A stretch of DNA of 64,000 bases from Micromonospora polyrhachis (GCF_014203835.1 NZ_JACHJW010000001.1:3918501-3982500); one strand, 5' to 3'; positions 52,708 to 62,162 are shown, counted from the first letter of the stretch. Numbers and translations: made by a program. The notes: generated by a model from the letters alone, not told the origin.

Positions 52708-53364
52708 GTGCGCATCCTGCTGGTCGAGGATGACACCCGGGTGGCCGCCGCGATGGTCTCCGCGTTGACCCGTCGTGGTTACGACATCGAACACGCGGCG
52801 ACCGCCGCTGCCGCCCTGGCTGCCGCCCCCTGCGATCTGGCGCTGTTGGATCTGACCCTGCCCGACGGGGACGGCATGGAGGTGTGCCGGAGACTGCGGG
52901 AACGCAGCGCCCAACTCGGCATCATCGTGGTGACCGCTCGGGGAGAGGAACGTGAGCGCGTGCTCGGCCTGCGGATGGGCGCCGACGACTACGTGGTGAA
53001 GCCGTTCTCGATCGTCGAGTTACAGGCTCGGATCGAGGCGGTGCTACGGCGCGCGGCGATCGCCGCGCCCCAGCACACCGTCATCGACCTCGGCCGGGTC
53101 CGCATCGACGTGCCGGCCCGCACGGTCACCGTCGACGGGGAGCCGGTGACGTTGACCCGTAAGGAGTTCGACATCCTGGTTTCCCTGGCCCGGCAGCCGG
53201 GACTGGTCGTACCCCGGGACCGGATCCTGTTGGACGTCTGGCAGACCACCTGGGCGGCCCGGCACACCGTGGAGGTGCACGTGGGCTCGCTCCGGGCCAA
53301 GCTGGGCGATCCCCGGCTGGTGGAGACGGTACGCGGGGTCGGCTACCGGCTGCGCGGCGAGTAG
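52708..53364 (+). CDS. OmpR/PhoB-type response regulator
   Basis: 218 residues, GTG start with GGGGAGG upstream. Receiver domain with VEDD acidic pocket, phospho-acceptor Asp48 (LALLDLTLPDGDG), VTARG and K in VVKPFS; DNA-binding winged helix (about 130-215, LTRKEFDILVSLARQPG, VEVHVGSLRAKLG, VRGVGYRL). Immediately followed by its histidine kinase and then a TAXI receptor on the opposite strand. It may control that receptor. Confidence 0.93.
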   Translation: MRILLVEDDTRVAAAMVSALTRRGYDIEHAATAAAALAAAPCDLALLDLTLPDGDGMEVCRRLRERSAQLGIIVVTARGEERERVLGLRMGADDYVVKPFSIVELQARIEAVLRRAAIAAPQHTVIDLGRVRIDVPARTVTVDGEPVTLTRKEFDILVSLARQPGLVVPRDRILLDVWQTTWAARHTVEVHVGSLRAKLGDPRLVETVRGVGYRLRGE

Positions 53365-53375
53365 CGGGAACTGCG

Positions 53376-54755
53376 GTGCGCCGACGCTTGGTCACCAGCT
53401 ATCTACTGCTGATGGTCCTGGTGCTACTCGCGTTGGAGACCCCGTTGGCGATCACCCTGGCCAACCGGGAGACCGACCAGGTACGCGCCGACCGGCTCGC
53501 CGACGCGACCCGGTTCGCCTCCCTCTCCGGGCCGGCGCTGCGCAGCGGTGCGGTCGGGACGCTCCGTGCCGAGCTGGAGCGCTACGACGAGTTGTACGCC
53601 ATCGGCGTCTCCGTGGTCGACCGGGAACACCGGACGGTCCTGGTCACGGCGCACTACCCGGGCACAGCCGCCCCGGTCGAGCCAGCGGCCCGGGCCGCCC
53701 TCGCCGGGCAGCAGTTCACCGCGCCGGCGGCGGTCTGGCCGTGGAGCGCCGGACCGCTGGTGGTGGCCGTACCGATCGCCGACGGTGGAGAGGTGCTGGG
53801 GGCGGTGGTCATCTCCTCGCCGATCATCCGGGTACGCAACACGGTGCGAAACTGGTGGTTGGTCCTGGTCAGCGTCGGGGTGGTGGCCGTACTGGCCTGT
53901 GTGCTGACCGCGTTCCGGCTGGCCGGGTGGGTGCTGCGGCCGGTCACCGTGCTGGACGCGGTGACGCACGAGATCGCCGGCGGCGACCGCGACGCCCGGG
54001 TGCAGCACCAACTCGGGCCACCTGAGCTGCGGCGGCTGGCGGCGAGCTTCAACGACATGGCGGATGTGGTCTCCGACGCGATGGAACGGCAACGGGCCTT
54101 CGTCGCGCACGCCAGTCACCAACTGCGCAACCCGCTCACCGCGCTCCGGCTGCGGGTGGAGGAGCTTGGGCCGAGCCTGACCGACGAGTACGGCCGTACC
54201 GAGCACCAGTTGGCGCTGGAGGAGACCGACCGGCTGGCCGAGGTGTTGGACGGGCTGCTCACGTTGGCAAGGGCGGAACGGGGCCGGGACCGGCTGGTGG
54301 TGGTGGACGCCGGTGCCGTGGCGGTGTCCCGGGCCGTCGCGTGGCAGCCGCTGGCCCGCCACCGGTCCATCGCACTGGAGGTCGTCGTGCCGGAGCACCC
54401 GATGCCGGCCCGTACCGTGCCGACAGCGGTGGACCAGACACTGGACGCGCTGATCGACAACGCGGTGAAGTTCACCGAGCCGGGTGGTCGGGTCGAGGTG
54501 ACCGTGGCGCAGGTCGACGATGGCGTGGCGGTGACCGTACGCGACACCGGGCGGGGGATGACCGCCGACCAGCTCCACCAGGCGACCGAGCGGTTCTGGC
54601 GGGCTCCCGACGCCCAGAACGTCAGCGGCGCGGGGCTCGGCCTGACCATCGTCGCGGTGCTGGTCGACGTCTCCGGCGGGCGGCTCACCATGCGTTCGGC
54701 GCAGCCGCAGGGGCTGGCCGCCACCGTTTGGTTCCAGGCCCCCGAGGACGAATGA
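53376..54755 (+). CDS. HAMP-containing sensor histidine kinase
   Basis: 459 residues. Two membrane helices (about 5-29 and 160-184) bracket an extracellular domain of some 130 residues; then HAMP (185-238), phospho-acceptor His248 (FVAHASHQLRNPL), N-box DALIDNAVKFT, and glycine boxes DTGRGM and GAGLGL. This is a TctE-like architecture. The tight linkage to a TAXI receptor suggests the extracellular domain, or the receptor itself, detects a small acid. Starts 11 bases after the regulator stop. Confidence 0.92.
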   Translation: MRRRLVTSYLLLMVLVLLALETPLAITLANRETDQVRADRLADATRFASLSGPALRSGAVGTLRAELERYDELYAIGVSVVDREHRTVLVTAHYPGTAAPVEPAARAALAGQQFTAPAAVWPWSAGPLVVAVPIADGGEVLGAVVISSPIIRVRNTVRNWWLVLVSVGVVAVLACVLTAFRLAGWVLRPVTVLDAVTHEIAGGDRDARVQHQLGPPELRRLAASFNDMADVVSDAMERQRAFVAHASHQLRNPLTALRLRVEELGPSLTDEYGRTEHQLALEETDRLAEVLDGLLTLARAERGRDRLVVVDAGAVAVSRAVAWQPLARHRSIALEVVVPEHPMPARTVPTAVDQTLDALIDNAVKFTEPGGRVEVTVAQVDDGVAVTVRDTGRGMTADQLHQATERFWRAPDAQNVSGAGLGLTIVAVLVDVSGGRLTMRSAQPQGLAATVWFQAPEDE

Positions 54756-54791
54756 TCACTGCCCGGGGCTGGGGCTTGCCGGACCGGAAGG

Positions 54792-55754
54792 TCAGGGTTT
54801 GTTGGATCGGTAGTAGCGGGCCGCACCGGGGTGCATCGGCAGTGGCTCGGTGGCGATCGCCGACAGCGGGCTCAACCGGGCGGCGGCCGGGTGGGCGGCG
54901 GCCAGTTCGTCCCGGCGCTGCATCAGCAGCCGGGTCAACTCGTACACCAGGTTCTCCGGCAGGGTCGGGCCGACGATGAGGAAGTTGGGGTTGGCGATGG
55001 TGGTCACCGGGTCCAGCCCGTACACCGAACGGGGGACGTCGCGGGCGACGTACACCTCCCGGTAGGCGTTGCGCAGCGGTTCGATGTACGCGTTGAGGTC
55101 GACGAGCCGGACCGGGGTGTCGGCGGCAAGTTCGTGGATGGCGTTCACCGGCAGGCCACCGGAGAAGAAGAAGGCGTCGATACTTCCGGCGCGCAGCGCG
55201 GCCACGGAGGCGTCCAGCCCCAACTTCTCGGTACGGATCACGCCGGTCAGCCCGGCGACCGCGAGGAGGCGGTTGGCGGTGACCTCGGTGCCGGAACCGG
55301 AAGCACCCACGGAGACCCGACGATCGCGGATGTCCGTCAGCTGGTGGATCGGATCGTCGGCCCGGGTTACCAGGTGCAACAGGTCGTCGTAGACCCGGGC
55401 CATGGACGACACCTGGTAGCCGCCGGTCGGCGTGATGGGCAGGACGTCGGCCTGGGTGAAGCCCAACTCTGCCGTTCCGTTGGTGACCATCGTGACGTTC
55501 TGCGCCGAGGCGGCGGTCACCAGGACACTGGCCCGTACGTTGGGCAGTTCGCGGTTGAGGATCGTGGCCAGTGACTGCCCGAAGGCGTAGTAGACCGCGG
55601 TGGGGCTGCCGGTCGCGATGCGGATCTCGATCGGAGCCGCCTCGGTGGGGCGGCAGCCGGTGGTCAGCAGTGCCGTCGCCGTCAGCAGCGCCGTCGTGGC
55701 GAGCAGGGCGGCGGCGGTGCGCAGCCACGGCGAGGTACGGATCACGTACGACAC
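54792..55754 (-). CDS. TAXI-family TRAP solute receptor lipoprotein
   Basis: 320 residues. Lipoprotein signal peptide ends LLTTGC (lipidated Cys about residue 34). The TAXI fold shows IRIATGSPTAVYYAFGQSLATILN, VSVGASGSGTEVTANRLL and SIDAFFFSGGLPV. It binds a carboxylate outside the membrane. No TRAP membrane subunits (DctQM or TAXI permease) are encoded nearby, so it may act with a remote permease or as an input for the adjacent histidine kinase, with which it converges (36 bases). Confidence 0.9.
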   Translation of the reverse strand: MSYVIRTSPWLRTAAALLATTALLTATALLTTGCRPTEAAPIEIRIATGSPTAVYYAFGQSLATILNRELPNVRASVLVTAASAQNVTMVTNGTAELGFTQADVLPITPTGGYQVSSMARVYDDLLHLVTRADDPIHQLTDIRDRRVSVGASGSGTEVTANRLLAVAGLTGVIRTEKLGLDASVAALRAGSIDAFFFSGGLPVNAIHELAADTPVRLVDLNAYIEPLRNAYREVYVARDVPRSVYGLDPVTTIANPNFLIVGPTLPENLVYELTRLLMQRRDELAAAHPAAARLSPLSAIATEPLPMHPGAARYYRSNKP

Positions 55755-55845
55755 ACTCCGGCGACGGTCGGGGACGGCGTCGCCAGTCTCGCCTACTTGG
55801 CCGCTCGCTGCATACCGTGCGAACGGCGGACCAGTCCTCGGCGGG

Positions 55846-56541
55846 TCAGGAGGAGGTCACCAGGGGGGACCGGTATGCGGTGTTCTGCATGATCCGTCGC
55901 TTGTCCACTCCGGCCGGCACGCTGACCAGGAAGCAGCCGGATCGGCGGTCCAGCGAGGCCGTCGCGCCGAGCAGTTGGGCGCTGCGGACGAGTACCCCGG
56001 CGAGGTCCTGGTCGCTGACCCGTACCCCGAGGATGTGCTTGTGGATGTGTCGGCCGGCGCCGAGCAGCACCGCGCTCCAGGCGGCGGCGGCCAGCCGGGG
56101 GCGCCACTGCTGCCGGACGGTCGAGGTGCCGGCGGTGATCGGGCTGTGCAGCGCCTCTCGGGCCTGCCGCCAGGCCAGGTCGATGGTGGCGGTGTACTCC
56201 GCCTGACATCGCGCCGGTACTCCCAGTCGGTGCACCGTGTAGCGCCGCCGCAACCCGGCGGTGACCGTCTCCTCCTCGACCGGGATCTCCAGGCGGGCCA
56301 TCAGCTGACGCATTCGTTCGGCAGCGGTCGGCTGACTGAACTCGACCAGGGTCCGTGCGCCGGCCAGTGCCCGAGGGAGGGGTCGCTGGCTGTACTGCGT
56401 CATGGCGGGCCGCGCGGGCATCGACGCGCACCGCAGCAGGCAGGCCAGCTCGAACGCGTCGACCAACGTCGACCAGGCCAGCCGGGTCGGGGGAGTGCTG
56501 TTGCCGGGCGGGGCGGTGCCCAGGGCGAGGTGGGCCGACAT
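55846..56541 (-). CDS. Orphan protein with possible WhiA-like repeats
   Basis: 231 residues, ATG with CTAGGAG upstream. No assigned domain. By eye, FELACLLRCA at about 30 and TLVEFSQPTAAERMRQLMARLEIPVEE...RRRYTVHRL resemble the first WhiA LAGLIDADG-like repeat, and AAAWSAVLLGAGRHIHKHILGVRVSDQDLAGVLVRSAQLLGA resembles the second. The C-terminal HTH of WhiA is absent. This is a weak, unverified resemblance. It is not membrane-bound. Neighbours (TAXI receptor, cutA) give no functional hint. Confidence 0.6.
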   Translation of the reverse strand: MSAHLALGTAPPGNSTPPTRLAWSTLVDAFELACLLRCASMPARPAMTQYSQRPLPRALAGARTLVEFSQPTAAERMRQLMARLEIPVEEETVTAGLRRRYTVHRLGVPARCQAEYTATIDLAWRQAREALHSPITAGTSTVRQQWRPRLAAAAWSAVLLGAGRHIHKHILGVRVSDQDLAGVLVRSAQLLGATASLDRRSGCFLVSVPAGVDKRRIMQNTAYRSPLVTSS

Positions 56542-56660
56542 CGTACGCTCCTAGGGTCGTTCGGGGGTTTCCCAAACGGTGCCGGTTGCATGCGCGCGGC
56601 GGTACCGGTTAGAGCCAGACTTGAGGGAAACTTGCGGACCGGGGCGGCCCGATGCACACA

Positions 56661-57002
56661 TTACGGCGCTGACCTGGGCTGCTGGCGGTGGGTCTCCTGC
56701 TGGATCCAGGTCAGGTAAGCCGGATTGCCGCCGGTGATCGAGGTGCAGATCACCTCCGGTACGTCGTACGGGTGGGCTGCGCGCAGGTGTTCGATCAACG
56801 CCTCAGCCCGGTCCTCGGTCGTCTTGAACAGCACCAGCCACTCCTCGGCGTCCTGCACCTCGCCGTCCCACCAGTAGGTGCTGATGATCGGGCCGACGAC
56901 CTGGCCGCAGGCGGCGAGCCGGGCCTGTACGGCGGAGCGGCTCAACTCGACCGCTGCCGACCGGGCGTCGACGGAGGTGGAAACCTGCTGGTAGCCGGTC
57001 AT
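56661..57002 (-). CDS. cutA: CutA1-family divalent-cation tolerance protein
   Basis: 113 residues; ATG 57002 has AAGGAG eight bases upstream. LAACGQVVGPIISTYWWDGEVQDAEEWLVLFKTTEDRAEALIEHLRAAHPYDVPEVICTSI is the CutA signature, forming a trimeric ferredoxin-like fold. It was named for copper tolerance, but its physiological role is not firm. Stand-alone gene. Confidence 0.92.
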   Translation of the reverse strand: MTGYQQVSTSVDARSAAVELSRSAVQARLAACGQVVGPIISTYWWDGEVQDAEEWLVLFKTTEDRAEALIEHLRAAHPYDVPEVICTSITGGNPAYLTWIQQETHRQQPRSAP

Positions 57003-57192
57003 CGGCGGCACTCCTTCACGGGCTGGCTCGCGGCTGTCACCGGACGCCAGTCTGCCCCGTGGTCGAGGGCAGTGAAATCCTGCACAGGTTGGTTCTCTCG
57101 CATCCCTCGGCGCGGTTACCGTGGCGTAACAACCACCTTATGATCGTTAAGTTGGGCCGGGATGCGCGTCCGGCCGACGAAAGGAGCCTGCG

Positions 57193-58146
57193 ATGGCCAA
57201 CCTCGGACGCCCCCGCCGGTCCTGTCTGGCCGTACCCGGGTCGAGCGTGAAGATGCTCGGCAAGGCCCAGGGACTCCCGGCCGACCAGGTCTTCCTGGAC
57301 CTGGAGGACGCGGTGGCCCCGCTGGCCAAGCCGGAGGCGCGCAAGAACATCGTCGCGGCGCTCAACGAGGGGGACTGGGCCGGCAAGACCCGGGTGGTAC
57401 GTGTCAACGACCTGACCACGCCCTGGACCTATCGGGACGTGATCGCGGTGGTCGAGGGGGCCGGGGCCAACCTGGACTGCGTCATGCTCCCCAAGGTGCA
57501 GACGGCCGCGCACGTCGAGTGGCTGGACCTGACCCTCACCCAGTTGGAGAAGACGCTCGGGCTGCCGGTGGGTGGGATCGGCATCGAGGCACAGATCGAG
57601 AACGCCGCCGGCCTGGTCAACGTGGATGCCATCGCCGCCGCGTCGCCCCGGGTGGAGACGATCATCTTCGGTCCCGCCGACTTCATGGCTTCGATCAACA
57701 TGAAGTCACTGGTGGTCGGCGCATTGATTCCGGACTACCCGGGCGACCCCTACCACTACATCCTGATGCGGATCCTGATGGCCGCCCGGATGTACGACAA
57801 GCAGGCCATCGACGGGCCGTTCCTGCAGATCCGCGACGTGGACGGGTTCCGGGAGGTGGCGAAGCGTTCGGCGGCCCTGGGCTTCGACGGCAAGTGGGTG
57901 CTGCACCCCGGCCAGATCGAGGCGGCCAACGAGGTCTACTCACCGACCCAGGACGACTACGACCACGCGGAACTGATCCTCGACGCCTACACGCACTACA
58001 CCTCCGAGGCGGGCGGTCGGCTGGGTGCGGTGATGCTCGGCGACGAGATGATCGACGAGGCGTCGCGCAAGATGGCGCTGGTCATCGCGGCCAAGGGGCG
58101 GGCCGCCGGAATGGTCCGTACCCGCACCTTCAGCGTCGAGGAATAG
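57193..58146 (+). CDS. HpcH/HpaI-fold CoA-ester lyase (CitE-like)
   Basis: 317 residues, AAAGGAG eight bases before ATG. TIM barrel with RRSCLAVPGSSVKMLGKAQGLPADQVFLDLEDAVAP, IGIEAQIENAAGLVNVDAIA (Mg-binding Glu) and IIFGPADFMAS (Mg-binding Asp). Such enzymes cleave or condense malyl-, citramalyl- or methylmalyl-CoA esters. The loose neighbourhood with an acyl-CoA dehydrogenase and SDR fits branched-chain or dicarboxylic acid catabolism, but no operon joins them. Confidence 0.88.
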   Translation: MANLGRPRRSCLAVPGSSVKMLGKAQGLPADQVFLDLEDAVAPLAKPEARKNIVAALNEGDWAGKTRVVRVNDLTTPWTYRDVIAVVEGAGANLDCVMLPKVQTAAHVEWLDLTLTQLEKTLGLPVGGIGIEAQIENAAGLVNVDAIAAASPRVETIIFGPADFMASINMKSLVVGALIPDYPGDPYHYILMRILMAARMYDKQAIDGPFLQIRDVDGFREVAKRSAALGFDGKWVLHPGQIEAANEVYSPTQDDYDHAELILDAYTHYTSEAGGRLGAVMLGDEMIDEASRKMALVIAAKGRAAGMVRTRTFSVEE

Positions 58147-58153
58147 GCTGCTC

Positions 58154-58197
58154 CGTAGCGGGGCGTGTCGGCTGTGCTCCGTCTGCGCCCCGCTACG
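58154..58197. terminator. Hairpin between CitE-like and DUF4190 genes
   Basis: CGTAGCGGGGCG at 58154-58165 pairs perfectly with CGCCCCGCTACG at 58186-58197. Confidence 0.8.
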
Positions 58198-58212
58198 CCG
58201 CGGTCAGGCCTG

Positions 58213-58620
58213 CTAGCCGGAGGCAGCCGTGCCGGCGATGAGCGTGCCCATGAGTACGAAATAGCCGACCAGGAACAGGGCCGTGATCACGCCCAGTCCG
58301 ACCCCGATCCAGCCGACGATGATCCCGGCCAGGGCCAGGCCGTCGCCCTCCTCGCCGGTGTTACGGATCTCGGCTCGGCTCCGGTTGCCGAGGTAGACGG
58401 CGATTCCGCCGAGCAGTGTGCAGGTGAAGAGGCTGGCCAGCGCGACGACCAACGAGGCGATCGCCATGTTGTTCGTCGGACGGCGTATGACGAACTGCGG
58501 CTGGGGATAGGGCGGTGGCGGGTACGGCGGCGGTCCGGGGGACAGGAACGATCCGCCTGGCCCGTCCGCAGCGGGTGACCCACTGGTGCTGGAACCCGGG
58601 GGAACTTCTGGAGTCTCCAC
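58213..58620 (-). CDS. DUF4190 membrane protein
   Basis: 135 residues. A Pro/Tyr-rich cytosolic N-terminus, then two membrane helices (about 52-72 and 95-125) around the motif [16 protein letters not shown], the hallmark of DUF4190. Function unknown. Paralogous to the next gene and to the gene at 60197-60784. Confidence 0.85.
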   Translation of the reverse strand: METPEVPPGSSTSGSPAADGPGGSFLSPGPPPYPPPPYPQPQFVIRRPTNNMAIASLVVALASLFTCTLLGGIAVYLGNRSRAEIRNTGEEGDGLALAGIIVGWIGVGLGVITALFLVGYFVLMGTLIAGTAASG

Positions 58621-58643
58621 CGGACCTCCTCAATACGGTCGGG

Positions 58644-59138
58644 TCAGTCAGTGGTGCCGTAGTCGGTGGTCGGTTCGTAGTTGGCGGCCCAGACGATGAA
58701 GCCGATGATGGCGAGGGTGGCGATCAGCGCGATGGCGGTCGCGATCCAGCCGACGATGATCCCGGCCAGTGCCATGCCGTCGCCGCTCTCCCCCTTCTCC
58801 CGGATCTGCCGTCGGGAGACGTGGCCGAGGATCGCGCCGATGATGCCGATGTAACCGCCGAGCCCATAGCCGCAGAGGCCGAGGATGCCGACGATGGACA
58901 CGACCAGCGCGGCGATCGACATCCCGTTCGTCGGCGGCGCGGCGGCGATCATCGGGTAGCCGTACCCGGGATAGGCCCCAGCGGGGGTGCCATCCGGGTT
59001 GACCGGCTGCCCACTGACCGGGTATCCGCTGATCGGCTGGCCACTGACCGGGTATTTGCTGACCGGCTGGTTCGGATCCGGGTAGCCAGCGGGCTCCTGG
59101 GTGCCCTGGGACGGGTCGTTCCAGTTCGGATAACTCAT
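58644..59138 (-). CDS. DUF4190 membrane protein
   Basis: 164 residues. N-terminal repeat of (V/I)SGxP units ([18 protein letters not shown]), then two membrane helices with the [21 protein letters not shown] signature. It lies 23 bases upstream of the preceding DUF4190 gene on the same strand, so they are probably co-transcribed. Function unknown. Confidence 0.85.
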   Translation of the reverse strand: MSYPNWNDPSQGTQEPAGYPDPNQPVSKYPVSGQPISGYPVSGQPVNPDGTPAGAYPGYGYPMIAAAPPTNGMSIAALVVSIVGILGLCGYGLGGYIGIIGAILGHVSRRQIREKGESGDGMALAGIIVGWIATAIALIATLAIIGFIVWAANYEPTTDYGTTD

Positions 59139-59410
59139 TTAAGGATCTCCGTCTGCGAGGGGTGCGCCGCCAGGGTAGTCGTTCACTGCCAGTGACACTG
59201 CCCCCGTTTCGCGGAGTGTGCGTTGCCCGTACCAGCGGAAGAGGGCAGGATCGCGGCATGGCATTCGATGCGCGTGCCGGGGACAGGTCCGTCAGCCGCC
59301 TTCGGCGGGACGCGACCCGCCCCGGGCTGGCCCGCCGCCACCGCACCGTCCCGTCCGGCGTCGACCCGATGGGCGTCGAGGCTTCGGTGCCCGAGCCGGA
59401 GCCGGTCACC

Positions 59411-60166
59411 ATGCGGCTCGACGGCCGGGTGGCGCTGGTTACCGGTGCCGGCAGCCCCGACGGGATCGGGTACGCGACCGCCCGCCGGTTGCGTGACCTG
59501 GGAGCCCGGGTGGCGATCGTCTCGACCACCCGGCGTATCCACGAGCGGGCCACCGAACTGGGCGCGACCGGCTTCGTCGCGGACCTCACCGACGAGTCGG
59601 AGGTGGGCGCACTCGCCGATGCGATCGCCGAGCAGCTCGGCGAGGTGGAGGTGCTGGTCAACAACGCCGGGCTGGCGAGCCGGGCGAGCCCGGAGGTGCT
59701 GCGGCCGGTCGCTCAGCTCTCCTTCGAGGAGTGGCAAGCGGAGATCAACCGCAATCTGACCACAGCGTTTCTGTGTAGTCGGGCGTTCATCGGTGGGATG
59801 GCCGAGCGCGGCTGGGGGCGGATCGTCAACCTCGCCGCGACCGCGGGGCCGGTCAACGCGTTACCGACCGAGGCGGCGTACGCGGCGGCCAAGGCGGGGG
59901 TGGTCGGGTTGACCAGGGCGTTGGCGATGGAGATGGTCGCCGACGGCGTGACGGTCAACGCGGTGGCCCCGGGCACGATCTACACGGCGGCGTCCACGAT
60001 GGCGGAGTTGAAGCAGGGCCTCGGCACCCCGGTGGGACGGCCGGGTACGCCGGATGAGGTGGCTGCAGCCATCGCCTTCCTCTGCTCGCCGGCGGCCTCC
60101 TACATCACCGGTCAGATGCTGGTGGTGGATGGCGGCAACAGCGTCCGCGAGGCGCAGTTCCGCTAG
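59411..60166 (+). CDS. Short-chain dehydrogenase/reductase
   Basis: 251 residues from ATG 59411. NAD(P)-binding [17 protein letters not shown], Ser in NLAATAG (variant, Ala in place of the catalytic Ser), YAAAK (Tyr and Lys present) and C-terminal [12 protein letters not shown]. The missing Ser position (VNLAATAGP, normally (V/I)NxSS) is worth noting. An ATG at 59258 with AGGA upstream would add 51 residues and is an alternative start. Substrate unknown. Confidence 0.85.
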   Translation: MRLDGRVALVTGAGSPDGIGYATARRLRDLGARVAIVSTTRRIHERATELGATGFVADLTDESEVGALADAIAEQLGEVEVLVNNAGLASRASPEVLRPVAQLSFEEWQAEINRNLTTAFLCSRAFIGGMAERGWGRIVNLAATAGPVNALPTEAAYAAAKAGVVGLTRALAMEMVADGVTVNAVAPGTIYTAASTMAELKQGLGTPVGRPGTPDEVAAAIAFLCSPAASYITGQMLVVDGGNSVREAQFR

Positions 60167-60196
60167 CCAGACATCCCAGTTGGGTCTCCGACGTCC

Positions 60197-60784
60197 CTAG
60201 TAGGTCGTGCCGCTGTCCGAGCCGGCCCAGAAGATCAGCACCACCCAGGCGCAGCAGGCGACCAGATACAACGCGGTGAAGATGTAGCTGAGGATCAGGC
60301 CCCAGAAGGCCAGCTGGTCGCCCTGCTCGCCGGTCTGCTTGATTTGCTTGCGGGCGATGTGCCCGAGTGCGATGCCGGCCGGAGCGAAGACGAACGCGAA
60401 GACCAGCGACAGGATCGCCAGGACGTTCATGCCCCGGTGTTGCCCCGGACCGGGCGGGGGATAGCCCGGCTGCCCGTACTGCCCGCCGGGCTGCCCGTAC
60501 TGGCCGTACTGGCCGTGTTGCCCGTATTCACCGCGCTGGCCGCCGTACTGGCCGGGCTGACCGTATTCGCCGGGCTGCCCGTGCTGGCCGCCGTACTGGC
60601 CGGGCTGACCGTGCTGCCCGTGTTCACCGTGCTGGCCGCCGTACTGGCCCGGCTGGCCGTATTCGCCGGATTGACCGGGCTGCCCGTACGGCGGCTGAGG
60701 AGTACCCGGCTCGGACGGCTGTTGCCCGTATGGGTCGGGTGGTCGTTGTGGATCTTGCGGTTCATCCGGATGTGGATAGGTCAT
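60197..60784 (-). CDS. DUF4190 membrane protein with Gly/Gln/Tyr repeats
   Basis: 195 residues. The first 110 residues are a low-complexity (G)QYGQPG / QHGQ array, followed by two membrane helices with [42 protein letters not shown]. It is the third DUF4190 paralogue in 2.6 kb. The Tyr/Gln-rich tail is like those of prion-like or phase-separating proteins, but that is inference. Function unknown. Confidence 0.83.
   Translation of the reverse strand: MTYPHPDEPQDPQRPPDPYGQQPSEPGTPQPPYGQPGQSGEYGQPGQYGGQHGEHGQHGQPGQYGGQHGQPGEYGQPGQYGGQRGEYGQHGQYGQYGQPGGQYGQPGYPPPGPGQHRGMNVLAILSLVFAFVFAPAGIALGHIARKQIKQTGEQGDQLAFWGLILSYIFTALYLVACCAWVVLIFWAGSDSGTTY
60440..60700 (-). repeat. Low-complexity Gly/Gln/Tyr coding repeat
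   Basis: Repeated CCGTACTGG- and CTGACCGT-like units at irregular spacing encode (G)QYGQPG-type arrays of the DUF4190 protein. Confidence 0.7.
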
Positions 60785-60960
60785 GACTATCGTCCTCCTT
60801 GTCCGGACGCTACCGGCAGCCGTGAACCTTTTCACAGCGGATGCCGGGACTCGCCGCCTTGGCTGTCCTCTCCCTCGCCGCGATACTTATCGAGCGTTCA
60901 GTTACTCGTCGGTACGTCGTCTGCGTTTCGACCGACGCCCGTGAATCTTCGGAGGCTGAC

Positions 60961-62160
60961 ATGGCCCGACTCGCCCAGACTCCCGGCCTGACCGATGTGC
61001 AACGGTCGATCCTGGAGACCGTACGGGAGTTCGCCGATCGGGAGATCATCCCCAATGCGCAGCGGCTGGAACGGGCCGACGAGTACCCCGCGGAGATCGT
61101 CGACGGCATGCGGGAGATGGGGCTCTTCGGGCTCACCATCGACGAGGAGTACGGCGGTCTCGGGGAGTCACTGCTGACGTACGCCCTGGTCGTAGAGGAA
61201 CTCTCCCGGGCCTGGATGTCGATCTCCGGGATCGTCAACACCCACTTCATCGTGGCGTACCTGATCTCCCGGCACGGCTCCGAGGAGCAGAAGCGGTCGC
61301 TGCTGCCCCGGATGGCCACCGGCGAGGTACGCGGCGCGTTCTCCATGTCCGAGCCGGGCTGCGGTTCCGACGTCTCCGCCATCCGGTCCAGGGCGGTACG
61401 CGACGGCGACAACTTCGTGCTCAACGGGCAGAAGATGTGGCTGACCAACGGGGCGTACTCGTCGGTGGTGGCCACGCTGGTGCGTACCGACGTCGGCGCC
61501 GACTCGGTCTACGGCAACATGACGACCTTCCTGGTGGAGAAGGAGCCCGGCTTCGGTGAGACCGCTCCCGGGCTGACCATCCCGGGCCGGATCGAGAAGA
61601 TGGGCTACAAGGGCGTCGAGACCACCGAGATGATCCTCGACGGGGTGACCGTGCCGGCTTCGGCCGTACTCGGCGGGGTCGAGGCGGGCCTCGGCCGGGG
61701 CTTCTACCAGATGATGGACGGCATCGAGGTGGGCCGGGTCAACGTGGCGGCCCGCGCCTGCGGCATCTCCATCCGCGCCTTCGAGTTGGCCGTCGCGTAC
61801 GCCCAGCAGCGGCAGACCTTCGGCGCGCCGCTGACGAGGCACCAGGCCATCGCCTTCAAGCTCGCCGAGATGGGTACGAAGATCGAGGCCGCCCACGCGC
61901 TGATGGTCAACGCGGCCCGGCTCAAGGACTCGGGAGCGCGCAACGATGTCGAGGCCGGCATGGCCAAGCTGCTCGCCTCCGAGTACTGCGCCGAGGTCGT
62001 CCAGGAGTCGTTCCGCATCCACGGCGGCTACGGCTACTCCAAGGAGTACGAGATCGAGCGGCTGATGCGCGAGGCCCCGTTCCTGCTCATCGGCGAGGGC
62101 ACTTCGGAGATCCAGAAGACGATCATCTCTCGGGGCCTGCTCAAGGAGTACAAGCTCTGA
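60961..62160 (+). CDS. Acyl-CoA dehydrogenase
   Basis: 399 residues, ATG with GGAGG six bases upstream. N-terminal helical domain, FSMSEPGCGSDVSAIR and MWLTNGA (FAD/substrate-facing strands), RQTFGAPLTRHQAIAFKLAEM, and the C-terminal IHGGYGYSKEYEIERLMREAP LLIGEGTSEIQKTIISRGLLK, containing the usual catalytic-Glu region. It oxidises an acyl-CoA to the 2-enoyl-CoA with electron transfer flavoprotein. Chain-length preference unknown. No operon partner; the DUF4190 gene is divergent. Confidence 0.93.
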   Translation: MARLAQTPGLTDVQRSILETVREFADREIIPNAQRLERADEYPAEIVDGMREMGLFGLTIDEEYGGLGESLLTYALVVEELSRAWMSISGIVNTHFIVAYLISRHGSEEQKRSLLPRMATGEVRGAFSMSEPGCGSDVSAIRSRAVRDGDNFVLNGQKMWLTNGAYSSVVATLVRTDVGADSVYGNMTTFLVEKEPGFGETAPGLTIPGRIEKMGYKGVETTEMILDGVTVPASAVLGGVEAGLGRGFYQMMDGIEVGRVNVAARACGISIRAFELAVAYAQQRQTFGAPLTRHQAIAFKLAEMGTKIEAAHALMVNAARLKDSGARNDVEAGMAKLLASEYCAEVVQESFRIHGGYGYSKEYEIERLMREAPFLLIGEGTSEIQKTIISRGLLKEYKL

Positions 62161-62162
62161 CC

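Noticed and set aside
60440-60700. CRISPR-like regular repeat
   Set aside because: Units are irregular, coding and translate to a continuous low-complexity tail, with no spacers.
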